A stretch of 64,000 bases of DNA from Embleya scabrispora DSM 41855. GTDB lineage: Bacteria; Actinomycetota; Actinomycetes; Streptomycetales; Streptomycetaceae. The stretch's first letter is position 1. Each line of letters opens with the position of its first letter. Below, one piece after another: positions 6,491-17,300 of this stretch. Where the stretch lies: positions 1 through 64,000 of the forward strand of contig NZ_KB889689.1 of assembly GCF_000372745.1 (NCBI RefSeq), in the 5' to 3' direction. A program made the position numbers and the translations under genes. The notes beneath the pieces were generated by a model. The model saw only the letters and a list, made by a program, of their open reading frames with translations, ran no database searches and was not told the DNA's origin.

Positions 6491-9400
6491 CGGGTGCTCC
6501 CATGTGAGGTGGTGGGGAAACCGTTCCGGTGCTCGTCGGGCCGCGTGCTCGTCCACGCGACCACGTAGTGGTCGATCCGCGAGCCGTCCGAATCCGCCAC
6601 GTCCCGGGTGCGGACGAGGTGTCCGGGGCCGTCGGGCACACCCGCGCCCACGGACAACTCGGCGTCGTGCGGGCCGGTGGGCCGGGCCGAGGTGACCACC
6701 GGATGCGCCGGCCGGCCCATCGGGTCGGCGCCGGCCGCCCGGCCGGCCGCCTCCTTGGCACACCGAAAGCGCAACACCCACCGGTGCCGCGACTGCGGTT
6801 CGGCGCCCACGAGCGGGTCCAGCAACCGGCGTTCCGCGGCGGTCAGTGAGTCGTGTTCGAGCGCCGGGACATCGGCGGCGGGGTCGACGAGCGCGATGTC
6901 GATGCCGATCGGTGCCGCGCTCGCGGTGGCGACACCCAATCGATGGCTGTACGCCACGGACACGTGCGGCGGCGCCGGCGTGCGGGTGCCGGGCTCGACG
7001 ACCACGCGCGCGAGCGGGCGGCCGGTGTCGTCGGAGCCGATCCGGACCTGCGCGGGATACAGCGGACCGTGCCCGCGCGCCCACAGGTACTGCCGGACGG
7101 CGTCCTTGGCCGCAACCCGTGCGAGCAGCCGACCCCGGCGCTCCCGGGGTGCCGCGGCGTCGAACTCGGCCCGCTCGGCGGTGTCCAGATAGCGACGCGT
7201 GACCAGGTCCTGCGCCGCGGGGTCGGGCCAGCGGGTGCGCAGCAGACACCAACCCTCGGGCTGCGGTTCGGCGATCCCGGTGGTGTGCGGGGTGAACTTC
7301 ATCGGCCACACCCGCTCGTCGGCGGCGAAACGGCGGTAGACCCAGTCCCGCACCCGGATCCGCACCGCGCCGGTGTCCAGGTCCACCAGCTCGACGTCGC
7401 CGCGCACGGTGGTCGGCAGGACCTCCCGAATCCGCGCGGTGACCAGCAGCCGCGCGCCCGGCTCGGGCGGCGGCCCGTACTCGTCGATCGCCGCCACCGA
7501 CATCGGGAACACCAGGCGATCCGTGACCAGGCGCAGCTGCATCCAGTGGCCCAGGAGTTGCCCGGCCGCGTCCAGCAGCGCACCGGGCGCGGGCAGTGCG
7601 CGCACGATGCCGCGGATGCCGTCGTCGGCGACGGTCAGCACCTGGTCGATGCCGGCGAACCCGGGGCCGTGGAACATCCAGCGATCGCGGTACAGGTCCC
7701 GCGCGCACACCGGCGCGGGACCCTCGCCGGTCAGCGGCGTGCGGTCGGGTGCCGGCGCCGGCCGGGCGGCGTGCTCGTTCGCGAGCAGTACCTCGGTGGA
7801 CATGTGCCGGCCGAATTCGATCCGGATCCGGTCCGGAGCCACCGGCGTGCGGACCAGCTCGATGTCGGTCGGCGGGGCCACCGGCAACCAGCGCAGGGAG
7901 CGTACGTCCCGGTACCCGGCGACCACCCGCCCCGGCCCGGCCACCGCGCGAGCCTGCTCGCCGGCCAACCGGATCAGCGTGGTCATCGGCAACACCGGGA
8001 ACCGGTCCGCCGGGTCCGGCCACCACTCGGGCTGCTCGTAGACGCAGTGGTCGCGTACGTAGGGGTGCTCCGTCAGGGAGAACCGGTACGCGCGGCGCTG
8101 GTCGGCACGGGCCGGCGGCGAGGAGGCCGCCGAGGGGGTGCGGCTCGGCTCGGCGGCCTCGAACGCGACCTCGGTCACCGAGCGATCGGCTTCGGCCAGC
8201 GCCGCGTGGAAGGCGGCGAGCACCGGATGGCCGACGGCGGTCGGGCGCGGAGCGCCGGAGAGCGGCAGTGGATCGGCGGCGGTCGAGCGCGAAGCGTCCG
8301 TGAGCCGCAGTGGACCGGCGGCCGGCCCCAAGGTGACCAAGGGCGAACCGAGATCGAGCCGGACGATCGGACCGGCGGGCGTGGGGGATGGGGCGGGGGT
8401 GGGCGTGAGGTCGGGTACGGGGTCGAGGGTGGGTGCGAGGACGGGTGTGCGGGTGGGCGTGGGCATCGGGGCGGGTGCGAGGTCGGGCACGGGAGTGGGC
8501 ACGTTCGCGGGCGCCGGGGTGAGCGCGGTGCCGGGTACGGGCGCGGGGTCGTGGTGGCGGGGCGGAGCGGGTGCGGGCGCCGGCTCCGCCGGTTCGATTG
8601 CCGCGCCCTCCACCCACAGCGCCGCCGTGGCGCGACGGAAGCCCGCCAGGCCCGGCCGCAGCGTCGAGTGCGCCGCGACGGCCAGCGCATCCCGTCCGCG
8701 CAGCGTGTCGTGCACGAAGCCGACCAGGCTGCCCGCGCCCGGCTGGACGAACACCCGCACGCCTCCCGCGTACAGCTCCTCGATCAACTCCCGGAACCGG
8801 ACCGGCTCCAGGAGGTGACGTACGGTCAGTTCGCGGACGGCGGCCGCATCCGTCGGATACGGCGCGATACCGGTCGCCGACCACACCGGGATCCGCGGGG
8901 CCCGCAGCGGGAGTTGCTCGAACGCGGCGGCGACCTGTCCGAGGTAGGGCGCCCACATCGGGGTGTGGAAGCCGGAGCGGAACGGCAGTTCGCCGGCCAC
9001 GACGCCTTTCCGGCGCAGCCGCCCCAGCACCTCGGCGACCGCCTCGCCCGGCCCGCACAGCACGCTCTGATTCGGGCAGTTGTCGTGTGAGACGACCACC
9101 GGACCGGTGGTGCCCACGAGCCGCTCGGCGACCGCCGCACCGCAACCCACCGCCGCATAGACCAGGTCCGGAACGGCCAGCGAGTCCGGCCGCAACGAGG
9201 CGAGGAAGCCGTCCACCGCCGCGCGCGGGTACATCCCGGCCACCACCATCGCGGTCCACTCGCCCATGCTGTGCCCGGCCAGCAGATCCGGGACCAGGCC
9301 CGCCAGCTCCAACTCGGCCGCCAGGAAGCGGCCCGCGGTCAGCGCGTCCACGGCCCGGCCGACCAGATCCTCGGCGCCGGTCAGCTCCGGCCGGGGCCGG

Positions 9401-11319
9401 CCGTACGCGTCGGCCAGGTCGTCCAGGCGCGGCGACACCTCGGGCTCCAGACCGGGAAACAGGAACGCGACCCGGCCCGGATCGGGCGCGTACGGGCCCA
9501 GCATCGGGCGCGGGGTGAACCAGATCTCGGCCCGTCCGCGCCACGGCACGCCGCGATCGACCGCGCGCGCGGCCAGCGCGAGCCGCTTCGGGGTCGGATT
9601 CGCGACCGCGAGCCGGCACGGCCCGGTGAGCCCGGTCGAGGCGGGCCGCCCGGCGGCGACCTCGGCAAGCAACCGGCCCAGCTCGGCCGCCGAATCGGCG
9701 GCCAGGGTCAGTACATCGGGCGCGATCGCCTGGTCGGCCCGAGCGGGCTGTGTGTGCGGCGCGATCGGCTCGGACCTGGTGGGCGGCCTGTGCGGCGTGG
9801 TCGGCTCCTGCTCCGCGGGTGGCGTGTTCCGCGCGGCCGGCCGGCCGGTCCCGGTGGGCAGCGCGACCGGCCGCTCCGCCGGCGGCTGTTCGAGCACGGC
9901 GTGTGCGTTGACCCCGCCGAAACCGAACGCGTCGACCGCCGCGAGCCGGCTGCCCGTCGGGTTGACCGGCCACGCCTCGGCGCGGCTCTGCGGGTGCATC
10001 CGGGTGCCGCCGAAGGCCGGATGCGGGTCCCGGACGTGCAGGGTCGGCGGGAGCGTGCGGTGATGCAGCGCGAGTGCGGTTTTGATCAGGCCGGCCATCC
10101 CGGATGCCTGCATCGCGTGGCCGATGTTGGACTTGACCGTGCCCAGCGCGACATCGGCCGGGCGGTCGCCCGAACGTGGCCCGAAGACCTTGCCCAGCGT
10201 GGTCAGTTCCGCCTCGTCACCCACCGGGGTGCCGGTCCCGTGGGCCTCGACCAGGCCGAGCAGGCCCGGTTCGGTCGGATCCAGCCCGGCCGCCCGCCAC
10301 GCCTGCTCCAGCGCTCGGACCTGCCCGTCGACCAGCGGACTCAGCAGACTCGCCGCCCGGCCGTCGCTGGACACCCCGACGCCGCGGACCACCGCGTACA
10401 CCCGGTCGCCGTCGCGTTCGGCGTCGGCGAACCGCTTGAGCAGCACCACTCCGGTGCCCTCGGAGATCAGCGTGCCGTCCGCCGCCCGGTCGAACGGCCG
10501 GATCCGCTCGCTCGCGCTGAGCGCACGCAGCTGGGTGAACACGCTCCACAAGGTCGCGATGTGGCAGTGGTGCACGGCGCCCGCGAGCACCGCGTCGCAA
10601 CGTCCGGAGCGCAACTCGGCCGCGGCCTGGTCCAGCGCGAGCAGCGAGGTCGCGCAGGCCGCATCCAGGGTGTAGGCGGGCCCGCCCAGGTCGAGCCGGT
10701 TGGCGATCCGGGACGCGGTGAAGCTGGGCACCAGGCCGATCGACGCCTCGGGCTGCTCGGGACCCAGCGAGTCATGGAACGCCGCACGGATCGCGGCCAA
10801 CCGGTCGCGACCCAGTTCCGGAGCCAACTCGGCGAGCAGGCCGGTCAGTTGGTGGGCGGTGCGGACCCGCTGGTCGAGCCGGGCGGTGGCCACGCCCATG
10901 TAGCCGCCGCGACCGAAGACCACCCCGATCCGGGAACGGTCCGGCAGCCTGGCCTCGCCGCCCGCGTCGGCGATCGCCTCGGCGCCGGCCCGCAGCGCGA
11001 GCAGTTGGTCCGGTTCGGCACCGGCGACCACCGCGGGCATGATGCCGAAGCGCACCGGGTCGAACGTGGCCAGGTCGTCCACGAAGCCGCCGCGCCGGCA
11101 ATAGAACCGGTCGCTGCGGGCGGGCTCGCCGGCCGTGCCCGGCGCGTAGTAGAGCGCCGGGTCCCAGCGATTCGGCGGCACCTCGGTGATCGCGTCGCCG
11201 CCGGACTCGATCAGCCGCCAGAAACCGGCCGGATCGGCCGCACCCGGGAAGATCGCGCCGATCCCGACGATCGCCGCGTCGTCGGGACGCGGGCCCCGCG
11301 CGCCGATCCGGGCGCTCAT
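6487..11319 (-). CDS. PKS2: KS-AT-dehydratase-phosphopantetheinyl transferase
   Basis: 1610 residues. KS (about 14-470) has active Cys222 (LDAACATS), EAHGTGT and SNIGHAMQASG histidines, so it is a true condensing domain rather than a chain-length factor. AT (about 612-900) has GHSMGEW and GFHTPM. A Pro/Ala/Thr-rich low-complexity linker (about 905-985) follows. Next is a hotdog dehydratase (about 1075-1345) with EHPYVRDHC, VLPMT and LLDAAGQLL. The end (about 1430-1540) is a Sfp-like PPTase with VSVAYSH, GIDI and the CAKEA metal/CoA motif. The order resembles PUFA- and heterocyst-glycolipid-type synthases. ATG 11319 overlaps the PKS1 stop. Confidence 0.93.
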   Translation of the reverse strand: MSARIGARGPRPDDAAIVGIGAIFPGAADPAGFWRLIESGGDAITEVPPNRWDPALYYAPGTAGEPARSDRFYCRRGGFVDDLATFDPVRFGIMPAVVAGAEPDQLLALRAGAEAIADAGGEARLPDRSRIGVVFGRGGYMGVATARLDQRVRTAHQLTGLLAELAPELGRDRLAAIRAAFHDSLGPEQPEASIGLVPSFTASRIANRLDLGGPAYTLDAACATSLLALDQAAAELRSGRCDAVLAGAVHHCHIATLWSVFTQLRALSASERIRPFDRAADGTLISEGTGVVLLKRFADAERDGDRVYAVVRGVGVSSDGRAASLLSPLVDGQVRALEQAWRAAGLDPTEPGLLGLVEAHGTGTPVGDEAELTTLGKVFGPRSGDRPADVALGTVKSNIGHAMQASGMAGLIKTALALHHRTLPPTLHVRDPHPAFGGTRMHPQSRAEAWPVNPTGSRLAAVDAFGFGGVNAHAVLEQPPAERPVALPTGTGRPAARNTPPAEQEPTTPHRPPTRSEPIAPHTQPARADQAIAPDVLTLAADSAAELGRLLAEVAAGRPASTGLTGPCRLAVANPTPKRLALAARAVDRGVPWRGRAEIWFTPRPMLGPYAPDPGRVAFLFPGLEPEVSPRLDDLADAYGRPRPELTGAEDLVGRAVDALTAGRFLAAELELAGLVPDLLAGHSMGEWTAMVVAGMYPRAAVDGFLASLRPDSLAVPDLVYAAVGCGAAVAERLVGTTGPVVVSHDNCPNQSVLCGPGEAVAEVLGRLRRKGVVAGELPFRSGFHTPMWAPYLGQVAAAFEQLPLRAPRIPVWSATGIAPYPTDAAAVRELTVRHLLEPVRFRELIEELYAGGVRVFVQPGAGSLVGFVHDTLRGRDALAVAAHSTLRPGLAGFRRATAALWVEGAAIEPAEPAPAPAPPRHHDPAPVPGTALTPAPANVPTPVPDLAPAPMPTPTRTPVLAPTLDPVPDLTPTPAPSPTPAGPIVRLDLGSPLVTLGPAAGPLRLTDASRSTAADPLPLSGAPRPTAVGHPVLAAFHAALAEADRSVTEVAFEAAEPSRTPSAASSPPARADQRRAYRFSLTEHPYVRDHCVYEQPEWWPDPADRFPVLPMTTLIRLAGEQARAVAGPGRVVAGYRDVRSLRWLPVAPPTDIELVRTPVAPDRIRIEFGRHMSTEVLLANEHAARPAPAPDRTPLTGEGPAPVCARDLYRDRWMFHGPGFAGIDQVLTVADDGIRGIVRALPAPGALLDAAGQLLGHWMQLRLVTDRLVFPMSVAAIDEYGPPPEPGARLLVTARIREVLPTTVRGDVELVDLDTGAVRIRVRDWVYRRFAADERVWPMKFTPHTTGIAEPQPEGWCLLRTRWPDPAAQDLVTRRYLDTAERAEFDAAAPRERRGRLLARVAAKDAVRQYLWARGHGPLYPAQVRIGSDDTGRPLARVVVEPGTRTPAPPHVSVAYSHRLGVATASAAPIGIDIALVDPAADVPALEHDSLTAAERRLLDPLVGAEPQSRHRWVLRFRCAKEAAGRAAGADPMGRPAHPVVTSARPTGPHDAELSVGAGVPDGPGHLVRTRDVADSDGSRIDHYVVAWTSTRPDEHRNGFPTTSHGSTR

Positions 11320-14300
11320 CCGGACACCGATCCGTGTGTCGGAAGGCATACGTACACGGCCTGCGGGCCCCGGCCCGAGGCCAGTTCGGCGAGCAGCGCC
11401 CGCACGCCGTGCTCGGGATCGATCAACGGCACGCCGCGCCGGGCGTATTCGCGGGCCAACTCGGGCGTCACCATGCCGCCGCCGGTCGCCGCCCACGGTC
11501 CCCAGTCGATGGTCAGCACACGCTCCGCGATCGGCGCGAGGGTGTCCTGGGATCCGGCCGCCCAGTGCCGAGCGAGCGTGGCCAACGCGTCGTTGGCGGC
11601 CGCGTAGTCGGTCTGACCCCGGTTGCCGTACACCCCCGCGACGCTGCCGAACATGGCCAGGAACGCCGGCGGCGCCAATGTGGGCCGCAGCGTGCGCAAC
11701 GCCGTCACCAGGGCCCGCGCCCCGGCCACCTTCGTGGCGAACACCCGCCGGCAGGACTCCGCGGTCTTGTCCACGAGCAGCCGATCGGCCAGCACGCCGG
11801 CGCCGTGCACGATCCCGTCCAGCCGGCCGTGCCGCTCGGCGATCCCGGTCAGGATTCGGCGGACCGCGTCGGCGTCGGTGACGTCGGCGACGTGCAGCCG
11901 TACCGAGGCCGCGTGTTCGGCCACCTCGGCGAGCGTCGCGCGGACCAGGCGGCGATTCAGCACCCGGGTCAGCTCGGCCTCGATCCGGGCGGGCTCGCGC
12001 ACCCCGGTCGCGATCAACGCGGCCCGAAGCGCGGGGGTGTCCGCCGCGTCGGCGAACGCGGCGGGCTCCGGGGTGCCGTCGTCGCCGGTGCGACCGAGTA
12101 CCTCGATGTGGCACCCGGTGGCCCGGGCCAGGCCGACGGCCGCCCGAGCGGTGATTCCGCGCGCGCCGCCGGTCAGCAGCACCACCGCGTCCGGCCCGAG
12201 CCGCTCGCGCAGCAGGGCGTTCCGGTCGGCGGGCGACAGGTCGGGAAGCGGCGCCGGCCGGGTGCGCAGGGTCAGCCGACGCTCGCCGGACAGGCCGAGC
12301 AACACCGGGGCATCGGGGTCGGCCCGGCCCGGAGTGCGGCCCAACTCGGCCAGGAGTCGACGGGCGATCAGGGCCGGTTCCTCCTTGGGATCCAGGTCCA
12401 GCACCCGCAGCACCCGGTCCGGGTACTCCAGCGCGGCGGACCGGGCGAACCCGGCCAGGCCCGCGCCCGGCACCGGATCGGGACCGGCGGCGACCTGTTC
12501 CCGGCCGAAATGGCCGCCGCCGGCCGTACCGAGGAACACCTGCCGCACGCCGCCCACCAGCGCGGCCCGCAACAGCGCGAAGGCGTCCGGGAGGATCGGG
12601 TCCGGGCCGTCGGCGAGTGCGGCCAGGTGCACCAACGTGTCGACCTTTGACCACGCCGGGTCCGGCCGATCTTCCGCCGATTCGGCCCGATCCCGGGCGC
12701 GCGCCTCGACCACGACGCCGTGCGCCGTGAGCAGGTCGGCCAGCGCCCAGGCGATCCCACCACCGTCCTCGACCAGGACCACCCGGCGACCGCGCAGCGC
12801 CTCGCCGACGGGTGGGTCCGCCTCGCCCGCGAGCAGTGGGTCCTCGATCGGCACACACTCGACCACATGCCGTGTGGGCCGGTCGGCGACGGGCAGGGCC
12901 GGTTCGGCACGGGCCGGCTCGGCGGGCCCGATCGGCGGCTCCGGCACGGCCTGTTCGTCCGACCCCGACCCCGATCCCGCTCCTGCCCCGGGCCCGCTCC
13001 CGACCGCCAGTACACCGGCCACGATCGCGTCGATCGTCTTGACCTTGGCCAGCCGCTCGATCAGCGCCTCGTCGGGGGCGCCCGTCGCACCGACCGCGGC
13101 CGCCGGATCGGCCGCGCCGGACAGCCGCAGCCGCAGGGCCAGTTCGCCGATGATCTCGGTGCGTTTGATCGAGTCGACGGACAGATCCGCCTCCAGGTCC
13201 AGCGCCGGATCGAGCATGTCCTCGGGGTAGCCGGTCCGGGTGCCCACGATGTCGAGGACCACGGCCAGCACGTGCTCGCGGGTGAGTGGTCCGCCCGGCT
13301 CCTCGACCGGGACGGTCGCCGCGACGGGCACGGGAACAGGCAGGGAGGCCGGCATCGGTCCGGGTGCGGCGGGCGGCGCCTCGGGCACCCCGCCCGGGAC
13401 GCCCAGGTAGCCGAGCAGCACCTCGCGCTGGGCGGCGACCGCGGCCCGCGCGCCGGCCAGGTATTCGAGCAGCACCGCGTCCCGCCCGGAGCCGGCCTGC
13501 GCACCCGGGTCGACTGCCGCTCCGGCGGGCAACGGGGCCACCGGGGTCGCCGGGCGCAACCCGCCCGGCACCGGTCGGCCGTCGGCGGTGCGCACCAGGT
13601 GGCCGTCCACGGTCCAGGCCGGGCGGGCGCCGGGTGCGACATCCATCGGCCGCACCCGGCCGGCCAGACCGCCCGCGACCCGCACCGGCACGCCGGCGAC
13701 GGCGATTTCGGCGAGCGCGGTGAGCAGTCGGCGCAGGCCGTCCTCGCCGGGCACGTCGCAGGCCACCGCAGTGTGCGGTCGGTCGCCCAGGATCGCCCGG
13801 ACCATGCCGGTCAGCGCCCGACCCGGTCCGGCCTCGACGAAGATCCGCACGCCCGCCGCGTACATCGCCTCGATCTGCTCGGCGAATCGCACCGGCTCGG
13901 CCACCTGGCGAGCGATCAGCGCGCGTACTTCGGCGGGTGTGTCCGGATAGCGCGCGGCGGTGCCGTTGGACCACACCGGGATCCTGGGCGCGCGCACATC
14001 CAGGTCCGCGACGGCGGCCGTGAGGGTGTCGGCCGCCGCCGCGACCACGGGGCTGTGGAACGCGCACGCCACGGGCAGCCGACGTGCGGACAGCCCGGCC
14101 CCCTCCAGCGTGGCGATCGCCGTCGTCAGGGCCGCCTCGGGGCCGGACACGACGGTCTGGGTCGGTGTGTTGCGATTGGCGAGCGCGACGCCGTCGATCC
14201 CGGCCAGCACCTCGGCCACCCGGTCCGCGCCGGCCTGGACGGCCGCCATCGCGCCGGGCTCGGGACCGGCGGCGGCCAACACGGCCGCCGCGCGCACCTC

Positions 14301-17300
14301 GCCGAGCCAGCCCAGATCCCGGGTGGACAACACGCCCGCCGACCACAGCGCGGCCAACTCGCCGTAGCTGTGCCCGGCCACCTGGTCCGGCCACACCCCG
14401 AACCGGTCCAGCAGCCGGGTCAGCGCGACCGCCGCCACCCCGAGTGCGGGCTGCGCGCGGCGGGTGTCGGTGATCCGGGCCGACTGCTCGGCCCGGGCCT
14501 CGGGGCCGAACGCGGCGGGCGGGAACATGGCCCGTACGCACTCCGGGTCGATGTCGCGCAGTCCGTCGCACAGTTCGGGAAAGCGGGCGAACAGGTCGGC
14601 GAGCATCCCGGGCCGCTGACTCCCCTGTCCGGGATACAGAAAGGCCACCTGCCCGACGGCCTGGGCACCCGGGTCGCCACTCGACTCGGCCATCGCCCCG
14701 GAATCCGCCTCCTTCCGGTGGAAGATCTCGCCGGCGGGATCGATCGCACCCGCGCGGGCCAGCGTCAGCTTGACCCGCAGGTCGGCGTGATCGGCCGCGA
14801 CAAAGGCGATCTGTACCGGGACGTCGCCGCCGGCACCGCCATCGGCCCCGGCCCCGGCCCCGGCCCCTGCACCCGCCCCGCCACCGCCATCCACCCCGGC
14901 ACCCGCCCCGGCTTCGCCCCTCGCACGGCCCCCCGCACCGCAATCGCCGTCCGCGAGCGCCGCCAGCCCGCGCAGTGGCAGGTCCTCGCCCGTGTCCAGC
15001 CGCGCGGCGAGCCGATCCAGCGCCGCCCGCGCCGCCTCGCGATCCGCGCCGCGGAAGCAGAACAGCTCGGCCGGCCACGCGGCGTCCGCGCCACCCGGCC
15101 CGACCGCACCGGACAGCTCCGAACCGGTCAGCACCGCATGGAAGTTGGTCCCGCCGAAGCCGAATGCGCTCACCCCCGCGATGCGTTCGGTGATCGGCGC
15201 GGGCCATGGGCGCGCCCGGTCGTCGAATACGAACGGGCCCGAATCCGGCGGCCGGCGCAGATGCAGGGTCGGCGGGCGGACCCCGAAGTGCACCGCGAGC
15301 GCGGCCTTGGCCAGACCGGCCAGGCCCGCCGCACACTTGGTGTGCCCGATCTGGGACTTCACCGAGCCCACCGTGCAGTCGCCGGGGGTCGCGCCGTGCT
15401 CGGTGAACACCTGGGTGAGGGTGTCCAGTTCGGCCCGGTCGCCGACCACGGTGCCGGTGCCGTGCGCCTCGATCAGGCCGACCTGTGCCGGGGAGACGCC
15501 CGCCGCCCGATACGCGCGCTCCAGCGCCCGCCGCTGGCCCTCGGGACGCGGCGCGGTCAACCCGAGCGAGCGTCCGTCGCTGGACCCGCCGACGCCCTTG
15601 ACCACCGCGTACACCCGATCGCCGTCGCGCTCGGCGTCCGCGAGCCGCTTGAGCAACACGCACACCGCGCCCTCGCCCAGGGCGATTCCGTCCGCGTCCG
15701 CGTCGAATGTCGCACAGCGCCCGGTCGGTGACAGGGCGCGTACCGAGGAGAACATCAGGAAGTCGTTGATCCCGTTGTGGGTGTCCACCCCACCGCACAA
15801 CACCAGATCACTGGAGCCGGTGTTCAGCTCCTTGCAGGCCAGGTCCAGCGCGGCCAACGAGGCCGCGCACGCGGCGTCCACGGTGTAGTTGACGCCGCCC
15901 AGGTCGAGCCGATTGGCGATCCGGCCGGCGATCACGTTGGCCAGTACGCCGGGAAAGGAGTCCTCGGTGGGGGAGGGAAGCTGGTCGTCCAGGTCGGCGG
16001 GCAGCGCGCCGTAGTACCCGGGGAACAGCGCGCGGAAGCCGTACGCGCCGGCCAGGTCGGTGCCCGCCTCGGCGCCGAAGATCACCGAGGTGCGCTCGCG
16101 GGCGAAGGCCCGTCCCGGTCCGTATCCGGCGTCCGCCATGGCCCCGGACGCGACGTGCAGGGCCAGCAGTTGGGCCGGTTCGATGGCGGCCAGCGAGGCG
16201 GGTGGGATCCCGTATCCGGTCGCGTCGAAGGCGATCGCCGGCACGAACCCGCCCCACTTGGACGGGGTCCGCCCGGGCGGGACCGCTCCGGGGGCGGCGC
16301 CGCGCACCGACCCGCGTGCGGTCGCGCCCGATTCGGCATCGGCCGCGAAGTAGCGTTCCACGTCCCAGCGCTCGCGCGGCACCTCGGTCACCGCGTCGAC
16401 GCCGGCCAGGATGTTGCGCCAGTAACTCGCCAGGTCCGGCGCGCCCGGGAGCACGCAGGCCATGCCCACGATCGCGACGTCCTGCGGTCGAGGTGCGGCC
16501 GGTCGGGCCGGCCCGCCCAACTCGCGCACCCGTCGGGCCAGCCACGCGGCCGAGCCGGTGGTGACCTCGCGGTGCAGCGTGGCCACGTCGGTCGGCCCGG
16601 ACCGCAACACCGCGGCCTGGCCCAGCATGAACATCCCGTCCCGGCGCTGGGTGTCCGCGTCCACCGCGACCAACGCGCCCGCCTCGCGCCGCAGTCCCTT
16701 GCCGGCGATCCGCAACCGACCCAGATTGAGCTGCTCCAACTCGGCCCAGACCTGCCGGGACGGCACGCCGCGCGCCTCCAGGTCGCGCCGGGTGGCCTCG
16801 AACGCGGCCACGAACGGCGTGCCCGCACATCGGGTCGCATGCCCGGGCGCGGTCTGCACCAGCGCGGTGGACGCACACTCGATCGCCGCGGCCTGGAACC
16901 CGGGCACGATCGCGCCGCTGTCCACCGCTTCGCGGGTGAACAGGTACGCGGTGCCCATCAGCACGCCGACCGAGGCCCCGCGCTCGACCAGCGGCGCCGC
17001 CGCGGCGGCCACCATCGCGGCCGAGCGCGCGTCGTGGATCCCGCCCGCGAACAGCAGGTCCAACCCGGCCGCATCGCCGTGCCGTTCGGCGAACGAGAGC
17101 AACTCGTCCAACTGCGCCTCCCACAGCGGAAAACTGGCGCGCGGCCCGACGTGCCCACCGCATTCGGTGCCCTCGAAGACGAATCGCCGGGCGCCCTCGC
17201 GCAGGAACTGCGTCAACAGTCCGGGTGAGGGCACATGCAGATAGGTGCGGATCCCGGCCGCCTCCAACGGCGCGGCCCGATCCGGCCGACCGCCCGCGAT

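Noticed and set aside
8390..8590. Separate repeat-protein gene in the low-complexity GC tract
   Set aside because: It is the Pro/Ala/Thr linker between AT and DH of PKS2, in frame with both.
12720..15731. 1003-codon plus-strand frame opposite PKS1
   Set aside because: It is the antisense shadow of the KS-AT-ACP region; low-complexity Arg/Gly/His composition and no domain.
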